In this document: piece after piece, positions 18,281 through 29,707 of the stretch | Layout: each line of letters opens with the position of its first letter | Position numbering within the stretch: position 1 is the stretch's first letter | Assembly: GCA_030647435.1 (NCBI GenBank) | Contig: JAUSJX010000022.1 | Span: 62,001 to 126,000, forward strand | Length of the DNA stretch: 64,000 nt | Direction of reading: 5' to 3' | DNA from: Candidatus Rokuibacteriota bacterium | GTDB lineage: Bacteria > Methylomirabilota > Methylomirabilia > Rokubacteriales > CSP1-6 | The notes under the pieces: generated by a model | What the model saw: the letters and a program-made list of their open reading frames with translations, nothing else | What the model was told of the DNA's origin: nothing | Database searches by the model: none | Position numbers and translations under genes: made by a program

Positions 18281-19150
18281 ATGAAGGATTCGGCGGCCGA
18301 GTTTCTCCGCTACCTTGATCTCCAGCGCGGCGCCTCGCGCCACACGCTCAGGGGCTACGCCACCGACCTGGCAGAGTTCCGCGCCTTTCTCTCCCGCGAG
18401 GGCATCGGCGACCTCGCTGACGCCGATTCACGGGCGATTAGGGCCTGGCTCGTCCGGCTCCACGACAGGAAGCTCGCCAAGAGCTCCATCGCGCGTAAGC
18501 TCGCCACGGTGAGGAGCTGCTTCAGGTACCTTGCCAGGCTCGGCGTGGTCGAATTCAACCCCGCCCGCCAGGTCAGGAGCCCCAGGCTGCCCAAGCGGCT
18601 GCCCTCCTTCCTGCCCAAGGACGAGTCGAAAGGGCTCTTGGACGCCGAGACGGAGCGGTCGGAGGCGGGACTGCGGGACCACGCGCTGCTCGAACTCCTC
18701 TACGCCACGGGGGTCCGCGTCGCCGAATGCTGCGGCCTCGACCTCGACGACGTCGACCGGCGCCGTGGCGCGGTGCGGGTCATGGGCAAGGGCGGCAAGG
18801 AGCGCGTGGTGCCCGCCGGGGACGCGGCGCTCGGGGCGCTCGACGCATGGCTCTCGGTGCGCGGCGAGGGGAGAGGCGCGCTCTTCACCAATTCGCGCGG
18901 CGGGCGGCTCGGGACGCGGAGCGTGCACCGGATCGTCAAGTGGCGGGCGCGGGCCGCCGGCATCGACAGGCGCGTGACGCCTCATACGCTGCGCCACACC
19001 TTCGCCACGCACATGCTCGGCGAGGGCGCCGACCTGCGCCTCATCCAGGAGCTCCTCGGCCACAGCCGCCTCACCACCACGCAGCGCTACACCCACGTGA
19101 GCCCAGAGCATCTCATGAAGGTGTACGACTCCGCCCACCCGCGCGCGTGA
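18281..19150 (+). CDS. xerC: Tyrosine recombinase XerC
   Basis: A 289-aa site-specific recombinase for chromosome dimer resolution at dif. The N-terminal core-binding domain covers about 1-90. The catalytic set is complete: R146 (ATGVRVAE), K170, H235 and R238 (TPHTLRHTF), H261 (LGHSRL) and nucleophile Y270 (QRYTHV). Its position between topA and hslV matches the codV position in firmicutes and XerC position in many other phyla. It starts 10 bases after topA. Confidence 0.93.
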   Translation: MKDSAAEFLRYLDLQRGASRHTLRGYATDLAEFRAFLSREGIGDLADADSRAIRAWLVRLHDRKLAKSSIARKLATVRSCFRYLARLGVVEFNPARQVRSPRLPKRLPSFLPKDESKGLLDAETERSEAGLRDHALLELLYATGVRVAECCGLDLDDVDRRRGAVRVMGKGGKERVVPAGDAALGALDAWLSVRGEGRGALFTNSRGGRLGTRSVHRIVKWRARAAGIDRRVTPHTLRHTFATHMLGEGADLRLIQELLGHSRLTTTQRYTHVSPEHLMKVYDSAHPRA

Positions 19151-19160
19151 TGCTGTGACG

Positions 19161-19703
19161 ATGGTCAGCGATTCCTTTCATTCAACGACTGTCGCCTGTG
19201 TCCGCCACAAGGGGCGCGTGGCGCTGGCCGGCGACGGGCAGGTTTCGATCGGCCAGACGATCGTCAAGGCCGGAGCGCGCAAGGTGCGCAAGGTCTACCA
19301 CGGGCGCGTCCTGGCCGGCTTCGCGGGCGCGGCGGCCGACGCCTTCACGCTCTTCGCCAAGTTCGAGGCGAAGCTCGAGGAGCACCGCGGCAACCTGTCC
19401 CGCGCCGCCGTCGAGCTGGCGAAGGACTGGCGGATGGACCGCGTGCTGCGCCGCCTTGAGGCGCTCTTGGCGGTAGCGGACGCGGAGGTCTCCTTCATCG
19501 TGTCCGGCACGGGCGACGTGATCGAGCCCGACGACGGGCTGATCGGCATCGGCTCGGGCGGGCCGTTCGCGCTGGCGGCGGCGCGGGCCCTGTGCGCCCA
19601 CTCCAGCCTCCCGGCCGAGCAGATCGCCGAGCAGGCGCTCCGGATCGCCGCGGGCATCTGCGTCTATACCAACGACCACATCACGGTAGAGACGCTCGAT
19701 TGA
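19161..19703 (+). CDS. hslV: ATP-dependent protease HslVU, peptidase subunit
   Basis: A 180-aa proteasome-beta-like peptidase of the cytoplasmic HslUV protease. The N-terminal nucleophile threonine is in [13 protein letters not shown] (T9 or T10), exposed after propeptide removal. The active-site lysine and [13 protein letters not shown] stretch are present. A GTG at 19155 is also in frame, but the ATG at 19161 gives the shorter, usual propeptide. hslU follows after about 100 bases. Confidence 0.95.
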   Translation: MVSDSFHSTTVACVRHKGRVALAGDGQVSIGQTIVKAGARKVRKVYHGRVLAGFAGAAADAFTLFAKFEAKLEEHRGNLSRAAVELAKDWRMDRVLRRLEALLAVADAEVSFIVSGTGDVIEPDDGLIGIGSGGPFALAAARALCAHSSLPAEQIAEQALRIAAGICVYTNDHITVETLD

Positions 19704-19808
19704 GCGCCGCCGACGGAGTGCAGTTCGGATGAGCGCCAGAGGCGCGAAGGAGCACGACCGCAACCCTATGTCATCCAGTTTGAGGCTATCGAAAGAGACA
19801 TTGGACCC

Positions 19809-21170
19809 ATGAGCTTGGCGACCCCGCTGACGCCGACCGAGATCGTCACCGAGCTCGACCGCTACATCGTGGGCCAGCAGGCGGCCAAGAAGGCGGTCGC
19901 CATCGCGCTGCGCAACCGCTGGCGGCGCCAGAACCTGCCGGCCGAGCTCCGCGACGAGGTCGCGCCGAAGAACATCATCATGATCGGGCCGACCGGGGTC
20001 GGGAAGACCGAGATCGCGCGCAGGCTGGCGAAGCTCTCGCAGGCGCCCTTCATCAAGGTCGAGGCCTCGAAGTACACCGAGGTCGGCTACGTCGGGCGGG
20101 ACGTCGAGTCCATGATCAGGGACCTGACGGAGCTCTCGGTCACGATGGTCAAGGCCGAGATGGCGGCCGCGGTGCGCGAGCGGGCCGAAGCCCTGGCGGA
20201 AGAGCGGGTGCTCGACCTGCTGCTGCCCCGCCGCGCGGGGGAGGCGTTCTCGAGCGGGACGCTCGAGGAAGTCTCGCCCGACGCCTCGAGGGACGCAACC
20301 CGCGACAAGCTCCGGGCCCAGCTGAGGGCGGGCAAGCTGGAAGAGCGCATGCTCGAGTTGGACGTCCAGGCTCAGGCCGGACCCATGTTCGAGATCTTCT
20401 CGGGCCAGGGCATGGAAGAGGTCGGCATGAACATCAAGGACATGCTGGCCAATCTCATGCCCGGCAAGACCCGCCGCCGCCGGCTCAAGGTGGGCGAGGC
20501 GAGGCGGCTCCTGGCCCAGGAGGAGGCCCAGAAGCTGGTGGACGTGGACGAGGCGGTCAGCCAGGCCATCCGCCGGGTGGAGGATTCAGGGATCGTCTTC
20601 CTCGACGAGCTCGACAAGATCGCCGGACGGGAGGGCTCTCACGGGCCCGACGTCTCCCGGGAGGGGGTCCAGCGTGATCTCCTGCCCATCGTCGAGGGCT
20701 CGACGGTGACGACGAAGTACGGCATGGTTCGGACGGACCACATCCTGTTCATCGCCGCCGGAGCCTTCCACGCGTCCAAGCCGTCGGACCTGATCCCGGA
20801 GCTGCAGGGCCGCTTCCCCATCCGGGTCGAGCTCGAGCCCTTGACGCGGGAGGATTTTGTCCGCATTCTGATCGAACCGCAGAACGCCCTCATCCGCCAG
20901 TACGTGGAGCTGCTGAAGACCGAGGGCGTGACGCTCGCGTTCGCGCAGGATGCCGTCGAGGAGGTGGCCGAGATCGCCTCCACGGTCAACCAGCGCGCCG
21001 AGAACATCGGGGCGCGGAGGCTCTACACGGTCATGGAGAAGCTGCTCGAGGAGGTCTCCTTCGCCGCGCCCGAGATGCGCGGCCAGGAAGTCAAGATCGA
21101 CGCGCCCTACGTGCGCGCCCACCTGGCCGCCGTCCTCGAGGACGAGGACCTCTCGCGCTTCATCCTTTAA
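19809..21170 (+). CDS. hslU: ATP-dependent protease HslVU, ATPase subunit
   Basis: A 453-aa AAA+ unfoldase that feeds substrates to HslV. It opens with the family phrase [17 protein letters not shown]. Walker A is GPTGVGKT (60-67) and Walker B is [11 protein letters not shown]. The intermediate I-domain lies between them and the C-terminus ends in the usual hydrophobic tail (DLSRFIL) that docks into HslV. Length is normal. Confidence 0.97.
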   Translation: MSLATPLTPTEIVTELDRYIVGQQAAKKAVAIALRNRWRRQNLPAELRDEVAPKNIIMIGPTGVGKTEIARRLAKLSQAPFIKVEASKYTEVGYVGRDVESMIRDLTELSVTMVKAEMAAAVRERAEALAEERVLDLLLPRRAGEAFSSGTLEEVSPDASRDATRDKLRAQLRAGKLEERMLELDVQAQAGPMFEIFSGQGMEEVGMNIKDMLANLMPGKTRRRRLKVGEARRLLAQEEAQKLVDVDEAVSQAIRRVEDSGIVFLDELDKIAGREGSHGPDVSREGVQRDLLPIVEGSTVTTKYGMVRTDHILFIAAGAFHASKPSDLIPELQGRFPIRVELEPLTREDFVRILIEPQNALIRQYVELLKTEGVTLAFAQDAVEEVAEIASTVNQRAENIGARRLYTVMEKLLEEVSFAAPEMRGQEVKIDAPYVRAHLAAVLEDEDLSRFIL

Positions 21171-21192
21171 TAAAGCAGGCCGGAGCGACAGG

Positions 21193-22071
21193 GTGGACAC
21201 GGACACGCAGGCGATGGTCCAGCGGGCGGAGGTGCTGCTCGAGGCGCTGCCGTACATCCGCGCCTTCCAGGGCAAGACCCTCGTCATCAAGTACGGCGGG
21301 GCGGCCATGGAGCAGGCCGACCTCAAGGAGCAGTTCGCCAAGGACGTGCTCCTGTTGAGGCTGGTCGGCATGCGCCCCGTCATCGTCCATGGCGGCGGCC
21401 CCCAGATCGGCGCCCTCATGAAGCGGCTGGGCAAGGAGCCGCACTTCGTCGGCGGGATGCGGGTGACGGACGCCGAGACCATGGAGATCGTGGAGATGGT
21501 GCTGGTCGGCAAGATCAACAAGGAGATCGTCGGCCTGATCAACCTCCACGGCGGGCGGGCGGTGGGGCTCAGCGGCAAAGACGGCACCCTGATCCGCGCG
21601 CGCAAGCGGCTGCACCGGCAGGCCGACGGGAGCATGGTCGACATCGGGCTCGTCGGCGAGGTGGAGGCGGTCAACCCCGAGCCCATCCGGGTGCTCGAGG
21701 ACGGCGGCTTCATCCCCGTGATCGCTCCCGTGGGCGTGGGCGCGACGGGTGAGACGTACAACATCAACGCCGACCTCGTGGCGGGCGAGGTGGCGGCGGC
21801 GCTCTTCGCCGAGAAGCTGATCCACCTCACGGACGTGCAGGGCATCAAGAGCGGTGACGGCAAGCACATCTCGACCTTGACCAAGCGGGAAGCGGAGCGG
21901 CTGATCAAGAGCAACGTGATCGACGGCGGGATGCTGCCGAAGGTCGAGTCGGCGCTGCGGGCGCTGGCGGGCGGGGCGCAGAAGGCGCACATCATCGACG
22001 GCCGCGTGCCCCACGCCATCCTGCTCGAGGTGCTCACGAAGGAAGGCATCGGGACCGAGATCGTCCTCTAA
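21193..22071 (+). CDS. argB: Acetylglutamate kinase
   Basis: Phosphorylates N-acetylglutamate, the second step of arginine synthesis. The protein is 292 aa from the GTG. Motifs are KYGGAAM with the phosphate-binding lysine, HGGGPQIG, and the late [14 protein letters not shown]. The N-terminal helix (about 1-25) hints at the arginine-sensitive hexameric class, though that cannot be proved from sequence by eye. argD, argF and argG follow. Confidence 0.96.
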   Translation: MDTDTQAMVQRAEVLLEALPYIRAFQGKTLVIKYGGAAMEQADLKEQFAKDVLLLRLVGMRPVIVHGGGPQIGALMKRLGKEPHFVGGMRVTDAETMEIVEMVLVGKINKEIVGLINLHGGRAVGLSGKDGTLIRARKRLHRQADGSMVDIGLVGEVEAVNPEPIRVLEDGGFIPVIAPVGVGATGETYNINADLVAGEVAAALFAEKLIHLTDVQGIKSGDGKHISTLTKREAERLIKSNVIDGGMLPKVESALRALAGGAQKAHIIDGRVPHAILLEVLTKEGIGTEIVL

Positions 22072-22134
22072 AACAGCTACGACGGCATCCCTTAGCACTA
22101 CCTAAAACCGTTTCAACGCGCGAGGAGAGACAAG

Positions 22135-23334
22135 GTGGACACGAAGCGGATGTTCGAGCTGTCCGACAAGCACCTCATGACCTTCACCAAGCGGTATCCG
22201 GTAGCCCTGGTGCGAGGCGAGGGGTCGCGGGTCTGGGACTCGAACGGCAAGGAATACCTGGACTTCACCGGGGGCATCGCGGTGACGGCGCTCGGCCACA
22301 GCCACCCGAAGGTCGTGGGGACGCTGCGCGAGCAGGCGGCGACCCTCGTCCACGTGTCCAACTACTTCTACATCCCCCAGCAGGCGCAGCTGGCGCAGCT
22401 CCTCTGCGAGCACTCCTTCGCCGATCGCGTCTTCTTCTCGAACTCGGGCGCCGAGGCCAACGAGACGGCGATCAAGCTCGCCCGGAAATGGGCCAAGGAG
22501 CACGGGTCGAGCGACCGCGGCGACATCATCAGCATGCGGGGCGGCTTCCACGGCAGGACGCTGGCGACCGTCACGGCCACGGCGCAGGAGAAGTATCACC
22601 ACGGCTTCGAGCCCCTGCCGGGGGGCTTCAAGTACGTCGCGTTCAACGACCTCAAGGCGCTTGAGCGCGCGATCGACAGCCGGACCGCGGCCGTGCTGGT
22701 CGAGCCGATCCAGGGCGAGGGCGGGGTCATCGTGCCCGACGAGGGCTACCTGCCCGGGCTGCGCAAGCTCTGCGACGAGGCGGGTATCCTGCTCATCCTC
22801 GACGAGATCCAGACCGGCATGGGTCGCACCGGCAAGCTTTGGGCCTACGAGCACTCGGGGGTGGCGCCCGACATCATGACCGTGGCCAAGGCGCTGGCCA
22901 ATGGCGTGCCGATAGGCGCGACGCTCGCCACTGAGGACGTGGCCCGGGTTTTCACGCCCGGCACGCACGGGTCTACCTTTGGCGGAAACCCGCTCGCCAC
23001 GGCTGTCGGCGTCACCGTTTTCAGCACGCTCATCGAAGACAGGCTCGCCGAACGCGCCGGGCGCATGGGCAAGCTAATGCTGGAGGCGCTCGAGGCGATC
23101 CGGGCCAAGCATCCGAAGGCCGTGAAGGAGATCCGCGGCCGCGGCCTCCTGGTTGGCCTGGACCTGGTGCCGCCGGTGGGCGACGTGGTGACCGCCTGCC
23201 GCGAGCGGGGGCTTCTCGTGCTCACGGCCGGGGACAACACCCTGCGCTTGGCGCCCGCCCTCATCGTCGCCGAGAAGGAGATCGCGGAGGCCTGCGCCAT
23301 CATCGACGTGGCGCTCAAGGCCGTGACCCCGTGA
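22135..23334 (+). CDS. argD: Acetylornithine aminotransferase
   Basis: A 399-aa class III aminotransferase converting N-acetylglutamate semialdehyde to N-acetylornithine. Visible motifs are [18 protein letters not shown], the PLP aspartate in [14 protein letters not shown], and the lysine in [24 protein letters not shown] ribosome site precedes the GTG. The stop overlaps the argF GTG by four bases. Confidence 0.95.
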   Translation: MDTKRMFELSDKHLMTFTKRYPVALVRGEGSRVWDSNGKEYLDFTGGIAVTALGHSHPKVVGTLREQAATLVHVSNYFYIPQQAQLAQLLCEHSFADRVFFSNSGAEANETAIKLARKWAKEHGSSDRGDIISMRGGFHGRTLATVTATAQEKYHHGFEPLPGGFKYVAFNDLKALERAIDSRTAAVLVEPIQGEGGVIVPDEGYLPGLRKLCDEAGILLILDEIQTGMGRTGKLWAYEHSGVAPDIMTVAKALANGVPIGATLATEDVARVFTPGTHGSTFGGNPLATAVGVTVFSTLIEDRLAERAGRMGKLMLEALEAIRAKHPKAVKEIRGRGLLVGLDLVPPVGDVVTACRERGLLVLTAGDNTLRLAPALIVAEKEIAEACAIIDVALKAVTP

Positions 23335-24238
23335 ACCACTTCGTCTCGATTCGCGACCTCGACAGGAAGCACGTGCTCGACATCTTCAAGCTGACGGCCG
23401 AGCTCAAGGCCGAGCTCAAGGCGGGCCAGCGGGTCACCCCGCTCGCCGGCCGCACGCTCGCGCTCATCTTCGAGAAGCCCTCGCTGCGGACGCGCGTCAC
23501 CTTCGAGGTCGCCATGGTCCAGCTCGGCGGGGCGGCCGTGTACCTCTCGGCCCAGGACATCGGTCCGGGCAAGCGCGAGTCCGTGCCCGACATCGCGCGC
23601 AACCTCTCGCGGTGGGTGGACGGCATCGCCGCGCGCGTCTTCGCCCACAAGACGCTCGAGGAGCTGGCCGCTCACGCAACGATCCCCGTGATCAATGCGC
23701 TCTCAGACCTCGAGCACCCGTGCCAGGCCATGGCGGACCTCTACACGCTCTGGGAGCGGGGGATCGAGCTCAAGGGGCTCGAGCTGGCTTGGATCGGGGA
23801 CGGTAACAATGTCTTCAACTCGGTGCTGCTCCTCTCGGCGCTGATGGGCGTCAGGGTGCGCGCCGCCTGCCCGCCGGGCTACGAGCCTGCGCCAGCCGTG
23901 CTCGACGCCTGCGGCGCCCTGGGCGGCCTGGTGCGGGTCACCACGGACGCCCGCGAAGCGGCCGAGGGCGCCGACGTGCTCTACACCGACGTCTGGATCA
24001 GCATGGGACAGGAGGCCGAGCGCGAGAAGCGGCTCGAGGCCTTCCAGCGATACCAGGTCACCGAGACGCTCCTGGGATTCGCCTCGCCGAAGGCGCTCGT
24101 CATGCACTGCCTGCCGGCGCACCGCGGGGAGGAGATCACCGACGCGGTCCTGGACGGGCCGCGCAGCATCGTCCTCGACCAGGCCGAGAACCGCCTGCAC
24201 GTCCAGAAGGGCATCGTGATGCACCTGTCGGGGGCGGC

Positions 24239-24242
<4 letters not shown>
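23331..24242 (+). CDS. argF: Ornithine carbamoyltransferase
   Basis: Forms citrulline from ornithine and carbamoyl phosphate. The protein is 303 aa. The carbamoyl phosphate loop reads [10 protein letters not shown] (Leu in place of the usual Thr of STRTR), followed by HPCQAMADL and the ornithine motif [11 protein letters not shown]. It overlaps argD and argG by four bases each. Confidence 0.95.
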
Positions 24243-25447
<1,205 letters not shown>

Positions 25448-25460
25448 GTCGCCCCCGGCC

Positions 25461-26255
25461 ATGCGCGTCCACGTGGCGCTGACACCGGGGGAATTCCCCG
25501 ATCTCGTACTCGGCGGCCGAGCGGCCCTCGTTGTGGACGTGCTCCGTGCCACGAGCATGGTCATCGCGGCCTTCGACGCGGGCTGCGCGCGCGTCATCCC
25601 CGTGGCGGGCGCCGCCGAGGCGCGCGAGCGGGCTCGGGCGCTGGCTCCGGAGCCCGTCCTGCTGGCCGGCGAGCGCGGCGGAGAGCCGATCGAAGGTTTC
25701 GATCTCGGCAATTCTCCGCTCGACTGCAGTCCCGAGCGCGTCGGCGGGCGCAGCATCCTGCTCACCACGACCAACGGCACGGCTGCCATGCTCAGGGCAT
25801 CGCAGGCCGACGCGGCGGCTGTCGCCGCGCTGACCAATGTCGGGGCGGCGGTGCGCTGGGCCGTCTCGGAGGGGAGAGACCTGACGGTGCTGTGCGCGGG
25901 CGAGAAGGGGGGGTTCTCTCTCGAAGACGCCGTCTGCGCGGGCCTCCTGGCCGAGGGTATCGTTCGGGCGGCGGCTGGGGCGACGCTGAGCGACGCCGCC
26001 CAAGCGGTCCGCTGCCTGGGGATCCTCTACGGCGCGCGCCTCGACAGGCTGCGGAGCGACTCCGGCTGGGCGCGCCACCTCGAGGCCCGCGCGCGCGGGG
26101 CGGACCTCGACTGCTGTCTGCGGCTCGACACGTCAGCCGTCGTGCCGGTGCTGACGGGCGGGGCGATTACGGCTGGGTCCGGCGTCTTGACTTGGCCCGC
26201 CGCCGGAGCCGATACTCGACCGGGCCGCCCTGCGGGCCCGGGTGCGAATCGATGA
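25461..26255 (+). CDS. 2-phosphosulfolactate phosphatase (ComB) family protein
   Basis: A 264-aa protein with the ComB motifs VVDVLRATSM, GERGGEPIEGFDLGNSP, TTNGT and CAGEKGGFSLEDAVCAG. In methanogens ComB dephosphorylates phosphosulfolactate on the way to coenzyme M. The family is widespread in bacteria without coenzyme M, where the true substrate is often unknown. No comA or comC homologue is near. The last 30 or so residues are Pro/Gly-rich and beyond the family core. The stop overlaps pgsA by four bases. Confidence 0.85.
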   Translation: MRVHVALTPGEFPDLVLGGRAALVVDVLRATSMVIAAFDAGCARVIPVAGAAEARERARALAPEPVLLAGERGGEPIEGFDLGNSPLDCSPERVGGRSILLTTTNGTAAMLRASQADAAAVAALTNVGAAVRWAVSEGRDLTVLCAGEKGGFSLEDAVCAGLLAEGIVRAAAGATLSDAAQAVRCLGILYGARLDRLRSDSGWARHLEARARGADLDCCLRLDTSAVVPVLTGGAITAGSGVLTWPAAGADTRPGRPAGPGANR

Positions 26256-26827
26256 ACCTTCCCATCGCGTTGACGCTGTTCCGGATCGTCCTGGTCCCGC
26301 TCATCATCGTCTTCGTGATCTCCTCCGATCGCCTCTGGGTGCTGATCGCCGCCGTCATCTTCGTCGCCGCCTCGCTCACCGACTGGCTCGACGGGCGCAT
26401 GGCGCGACGCCGGAACCAGGTGACGCGGTTCGGGACCCTGCTCGACCCGGTGGCGGACAAGCTGCTCGTTGCCGCCGCGCTCGTCGCCCTGGTGCAGGTG
26501 GAGATGATCGGCGCCTGGGTCGCCATGGTCATCATCGGCCGCGAGCTGGCCGTGACGGGACTCCGAGGCGTCGCGCTCTCCATGGGCGTGGTGGTGCCCG
26601 CCTCCAAGTTCGGCAAGCTCAAGACCGTCTCCCAGTACGTCGCCATCACGATCCTCATTCTCGAGCGCGGGGTGCCGCCCGAGTACGTGCCCTTCCACCT
26701 CATCTCGGTGGTCGCGCTGTGGGGCGCCCTGGTGCTGACGGTTGTCTCGGGCGCCGACTACTTCTACCGGTTTTTCGTCAAGGCGGGGCCGCGGGCGATC
26801 ATCAAGGACCAGGAACGCTGGCCGTGA
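26252..26827 (+). CDS. pgsA: CDP-diacylglycerol--glycerol-3-phosphate 3-phosphatidyltransferase
   Basis: Makes phosphatidylglycerol phosphate at the inner membrane. The protein is 191 aa with several membrane helices. The CDP-alcohol phosphatidyltransferase motif is complete: D47, G48, A51, R52, G61, D65, D69. The ATG overlaps the previous stop. It is grouped with plsY and gpsA, so this is a phospholipid synthesis block. Confidence 0.94.
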   Translation: MNLPIALTLFRIVLVPLIIVFVISSDRLWVLIAAVIFVAASLTDWLDGRMARRRNQVTRFGTLLDPVADKLLVAAALVALVQVEMIGAWVAMVIIGRELAVTGLRGVALSMGVVVPASKFGKLKTVSQYVAITILILERGVPPEYVPFHLISVVALWGALVLTVVSGADYFYRFFVKAGPRAIIKDQERWP

Positions 26828-27420
26828 GGGCGCTGGGCCTCGTCGGGGTCTATCTCATCGGCTCGATCCCTATCGGGTTCCTGGTCGCCCGCGCCGCGGG
26901 AGGCTTCGACATCCGGGGCAAGGGCAGCGGCACCATCGGCGCCACCAACGTCCTCCGGACTCTCGGCCCCGTCCCCGCGGTGCTGACATTGCTCGGCGAC
27001 GTTGCAAAGGGTTATGTTGCCGTCAGAGGGGCAGAAGTGATTGGGCCCGAGCCCGTGTGGGGCGCCGCGGGGGCGGTGCTCGCCATCGTGGGGAACTGCT
27101 GGCCGGTATTCCTCCGCTTCAAGGGAGGCAAGGGCGTGGCCACGGCGCTGGGGGCCTTCCTCGCGCTGACTCCGAGAGCCATCCTGCTCGCGATGGCCGT
27201 GTGGATTGTCCTCACGGCGGCCTTCCGCTACGTGTCGCTCGCCTCCATCCTGGGGTGCGTGAGCCTGGCGATCGGCGCGTGGCTCTTCGGCTATACGCCG
27301 ATGTACGCGGTGGCGGCGGCCTGCGCTGCCGCGGTCATCGTGTGGCGCCACCACGACAACGTGAAGCGGCTCCTCTCGGGCACGGAGCGCCGGCTTGGGG
27401 AGCGGGCGTCTACCGTATGA
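26824..27420 (+). CDS. plsY: Acyl-phosphate:glycerol-3-phosphate acyltransferase
   Basis: A 198-aa membrane enzyme making lysophosphatidic acid. Family motifs are GSIPIGFL near the start, GKGSGTIGATNVLR, RFKGGKGVATALG and the late WRHHDNVKRLLSGTE. The GTG overlaps the pgsA stop. Its own stop lies in the first unit of a five-unit 17-bp array that leads to gpsA, whose product supplies the glycerol-3-phosphate substrate. Confidence 0.95.
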   Translation: MRALGLVGVYLIGSIPIGFLVARAAGGFDIRGKGSGTIGATNVLRTLGPVPAVLTLLGDVAKGYVAVRGAEVIGPEPVWGAAGAVLAIVGNCWPVFLRFKGGKGVATALGAFLALTPRAILLAMAVWIVLTAAFRYVSLASILGCVSLAIGAWLFGYTPMYAVAAACAAAVIVWRHHDNVKRLLSGTERRLGERASTV

Positions 27421-27498
27421 CAGCCTTTGGCGTATGACAAGCCTTGGCGGATGACAAGCTTTGGCGCATGACATTCCGGGGCGCATGACATCCCGCGG
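27414..27498 (+). repeat. Five 17-bp tandem units across the plsY-gpsA junction
   Basis: Units at 27414, 27431, 27448, 27465 and 27482 each contain ATGACA. The plsY stop is in unit 1 and the preferred gpsA ATG is in unit 5. Because 17 is not a multiple of three, successive units put the ATG and TGA in different frames. Confidence 0.95.
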
Positions 27499-28507
27499 CG
27501 GCGCGGTGGCGGTCATCGGCGCCGGGAGCTGGGGGACGGCGCTGGCCGTCCAGCTCGGCCGGAGCGGCATGGCGGTGCGCCTCTGGGCCCGCGATCCGGC
27601 GCTGGCCCGGGCGATCGGCGGCGCGCGCGAGAACCGGCGCTATCTCCCCGACGTCCCCCTTCCAGAGAGCGTTGTCGCCGGCGCCGACCTCGTCGAGACG
27701 CTCGACGGCAGCGACCTCGTGATCCTCGCGGTGCCGTCTCACTTTCTGCGCGGCGTCCTGCAGCCGATGGCGGCCGCGGTCCCCAGCGGGGCGGTGCTGC
27801 TTTCGGCGACCAAGGGTCTCGAGCCCTCGAGCACGCTCCGCATGTCCGAGCTTCTCTCCCAGATCCTCCCCGCGCACCAAGTCGCGGTGCTCTCGGGCCC
27901 GTCCTTCGCCCGCGAGGTGGCGCTGGGCAAGCCCACCGCGCTGGTCGTGGCTTCGACGGATGCCGGCGTCGCGCGGAGCCTCCAGGAGCGACTGAGCGCT
28001 CCCGCCTTCCGGCTCTACACGAACCGCGACGTCGTCGGGGTCGAGATCGGGGGCGCGCTGAAAAACGTGATGGCGATCGCCACCGGGCTCTCAGACGGGC
28101 TCGGGCTCGGCGAGAACGCGCGCGCGGCCCTCATCACCCGCGGCCTGGCTGAGATGGGGCGTCTGGCGGTCCACCTCGGAGGCCAGCCCGCGACGCTCGC
28201 GGGGCTGGCCGGGCTCGGCGACCTCGTGCTGACCTGCACGGGTTCACAGAGCCGCAACCACCGGCTCGGCCTGGCCGTCGCGAAAGGCCAGAGCTTGGCC
28301 CAGGCGGAAGGGTCGACTCCCATGGTCGCCGAGGGCGTGCGCACCGTCGCCTCGGCCAGGATCCTGGCGGGGCGGACCGGGGTGAGCATGCCGATTTGCG
28401 ACGAGGTCTCGGCCGTGCTCTTCGAGGCGAAACCTGTGAAGGACGCGCTGGTTTCGCTCTTAGCCCGGGAGCCGCGCCCCGAGGAGGAGCACGCCGGCCG
28501 TGCCTGA
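27485..28507 (+). CDS. gpsA: Glycerol-3-phosphate dehydrogenase [NAD(P)+]
   Basis: Reduces dihydroxyacetone phosphate to glycerol-3-phosphate. The protein is 340 aa from the ATG at 27485. The nucleotide loop is VIGAGSWGTALA (10-21). SGPSFAREVALGKPTA, the catalytic lysine region IGGALKNVMAIATG and the C-terminal ARILAGRTGVSMPIC are typical. The start is uncertain because each 17-bp unit upstream carries an ATG in a shifting frame, and a TTG at 27461 is also in frame. The ATG in the last unit gives the family N-terminus. Confidence 0.94.
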   Translation: MTSRGGAVAVIGAGSWGTALAVQLGRSGMAVRLWARDPALARAIGGARENRRYLPDVPLPESVVAGADLVETLDGSDLVILAVPSHFLRGVLQPMAAAVPSGAVLLSATKGLEPSSTLRMSELLSQILPAHQVAVLSGPSFAREVALGKPTALVVASTDAGVARSLQERLSAPAFRLYTNRDVVGVEIGGALKNVMAIATGLSDGLGLGENARAALITRGLAEMGRLAVHLGGQPATLAGLAGLGDLVLTCTGSQSRNHRLGLAVAKGQSLAQAEGSTPMVAEGVRTVASARILAGRTGVSMPICDEVSAVLFEAKPVKDALVSLLAREPRPEEEHAGRA

Positions 28508-29522
28508 GCTGAGGCGCGATCCCGTCGTCGGCCGATGGGTGATCATCTCGACCGAGCGCTCCAGGCGGCCCTCCGACTTCGCCTCCGCGCCGGTCCATCC
28601 AAAGGAGACCGGTCCCTGCGTCTTCTGCCCCGGGCAGGAGTCGCGCACGCCCGAAGAGATCCTCGCGGTGCGCGAGCCGGCGAGCCCGCCCAATGGCCCC
28701 GGATGGGAGGTCCGGGTGGTGCCCAACAAGTTCCCGGCGCTCAGGATAGAGGGAGATCTCGAGCCCGCGGGCGAGGGCGTCTACGACCGGATGAACGGGA
28801 TCGGGGCCCACGAAGTCATCATCGAGACCCCCGACCACGGCGCCTCGCTGGCGGGACTGCCTGAGACCCAGGTGGTCGCCGTGCTCGAGGCGTGGCGCCG
28901 GCGCATGGTCGACCTCCAGAAGGACGCGCGCTTCGAGTACGTCAGCGTCTTCAAGAACCACGGCGAGGCCGCCGGCGCCTCGCTCGAGCACCCGCACTCC
29001 CAACTCATCGCAACGCCCATCGTCCCCATGATGGTCGAGCAGGAGCTGGAGGGGGCGCTTCGTCACTTCCGCATGAAGAAGCGCTGTATCTGGTGCGACA
29101 TCATCCGCCAGGAGATGCAGGGGAGGGCCAAAGGTCTCGGCCGGCTCATCCTGGGCGAGGGGGGCTTCGTGGCGCTCTGCCCGTATGCTCCCCGCTTCCC
29201 ATTCGAGACCTGGATCCTGCCCGAGGGCCACCGTTCGAGCTACGAAGACTCCGAGGGCGTGGATCTCGGGGCCCTCGCGAGGCTCCTGGGCGAGGTCTTG
29301 AGGCGGATGAACCGGGTACTAGGCGATCCCGCCTGGAACCTGAGCCTCCACTCGGCGCCGCTGAAGACTCCGACCCTCGACCACTTCCACTGGCACCTCG
29401 AAATCATCCCAAAATTGACCAAGGTGGCGGGTTTCGAGTGGGGAACCGGCTTCTTCATCAACCCGACCCCCCCCGAGGAGGCCGCCCGGTATCTCCGGGA
29501 GGGAGTGCCGACGGCGACCTAA
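28500..29522 (+). CDS. galT: Galactose-1-phosphate uridylyltransferase family protein
   Basis: A 340-aa HIT-superfamily nucleotidyltransferase. The zinc cysteines C40 and C43 (CVFC) and the catalytic H164-x-H166-x-Q168 (EHPHSQL) are present, as is a second-domain DHFHWHLEIIP motif. The start phrase (ELRRDPVVGRWVII) is typical. It transfers a nucleotide between UDP-glucose and galactose-1-phosphate, or acts in related sugar-nucleotide exchange; members outside Leloir operons may use ADP-sugars. No galK or galE is adjacent. The GTG overlaps gpsA by eight bases. Confidence 0.85.
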   Translation: MPELRRDPVVGRWVIISTERSRRPSDFASAPVHPKETGPCVFCPGQESRTPEEILAVREPASPPNGPGWEVRVVPNKFPALRIEGDLEPAGEGVYDRMNGIGAHEVIIETPDHGASLAGLPETQVVAVLEAWRRRMVDLQKDARFEYVSVFKNHGEAAGASLEHPHSQLIATPIVPMMVEQELEGALRHFRMKKRCIWCDIIRQEMQGRAKGLGRLILGEGGFVALCPYAPRFPFETWILPEGHRSSYEDSEGVDLGALARLLGEVLRRMNRVLGDPAWNLSLHSAPLKTPTLDHFHWHLEIIPKLTKVAGFEWGTGFFINPTPPEEAARYLREGVPTAT

Positions 29523-29523
29523 G

Positions 29524-29552
29524 TTGACACCACCTAAGGCGTTTGTTACACT
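29524..29552 (+). promoter_or_regulatory. Promoter of the tRNA operon
   Basis: TTGACA (29524-29529), 17 bases, TACACT (29547-29552), close to the sigma-70 consensus. The predicted start is near 29559, about 24 bases before the first tRNA. Confidence 0.8.
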
Positions 29553-29582
29553 CCGTCAGGCTTGTGAAGCAGATGATTTCTT

Positions 29583-29657
29583 GCGGGAATAGCTCAGTGG
29601 TAGAGCACAACCTTGCCAAGGTTGGGGTCGCGGGTTCGAATCCCGTTTCCCGCTCCA
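29583..29657 (+). tRNA. tRNA-Gly (GCC)
   Basis: The acceptor stem pairs GCGGGAA with TTCCCGC, then U and an encoded CCA. The anticodon loop TTGCCAA gives GCC. The T-arm contains GGTTCGAATCC. Confidence 0.97.
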
Positions 29658-29707
29658 TTGGTTCGATGCGGGGACCGGGGGTTGGACCGGACCCTGTTGA
29701 CGTATGT

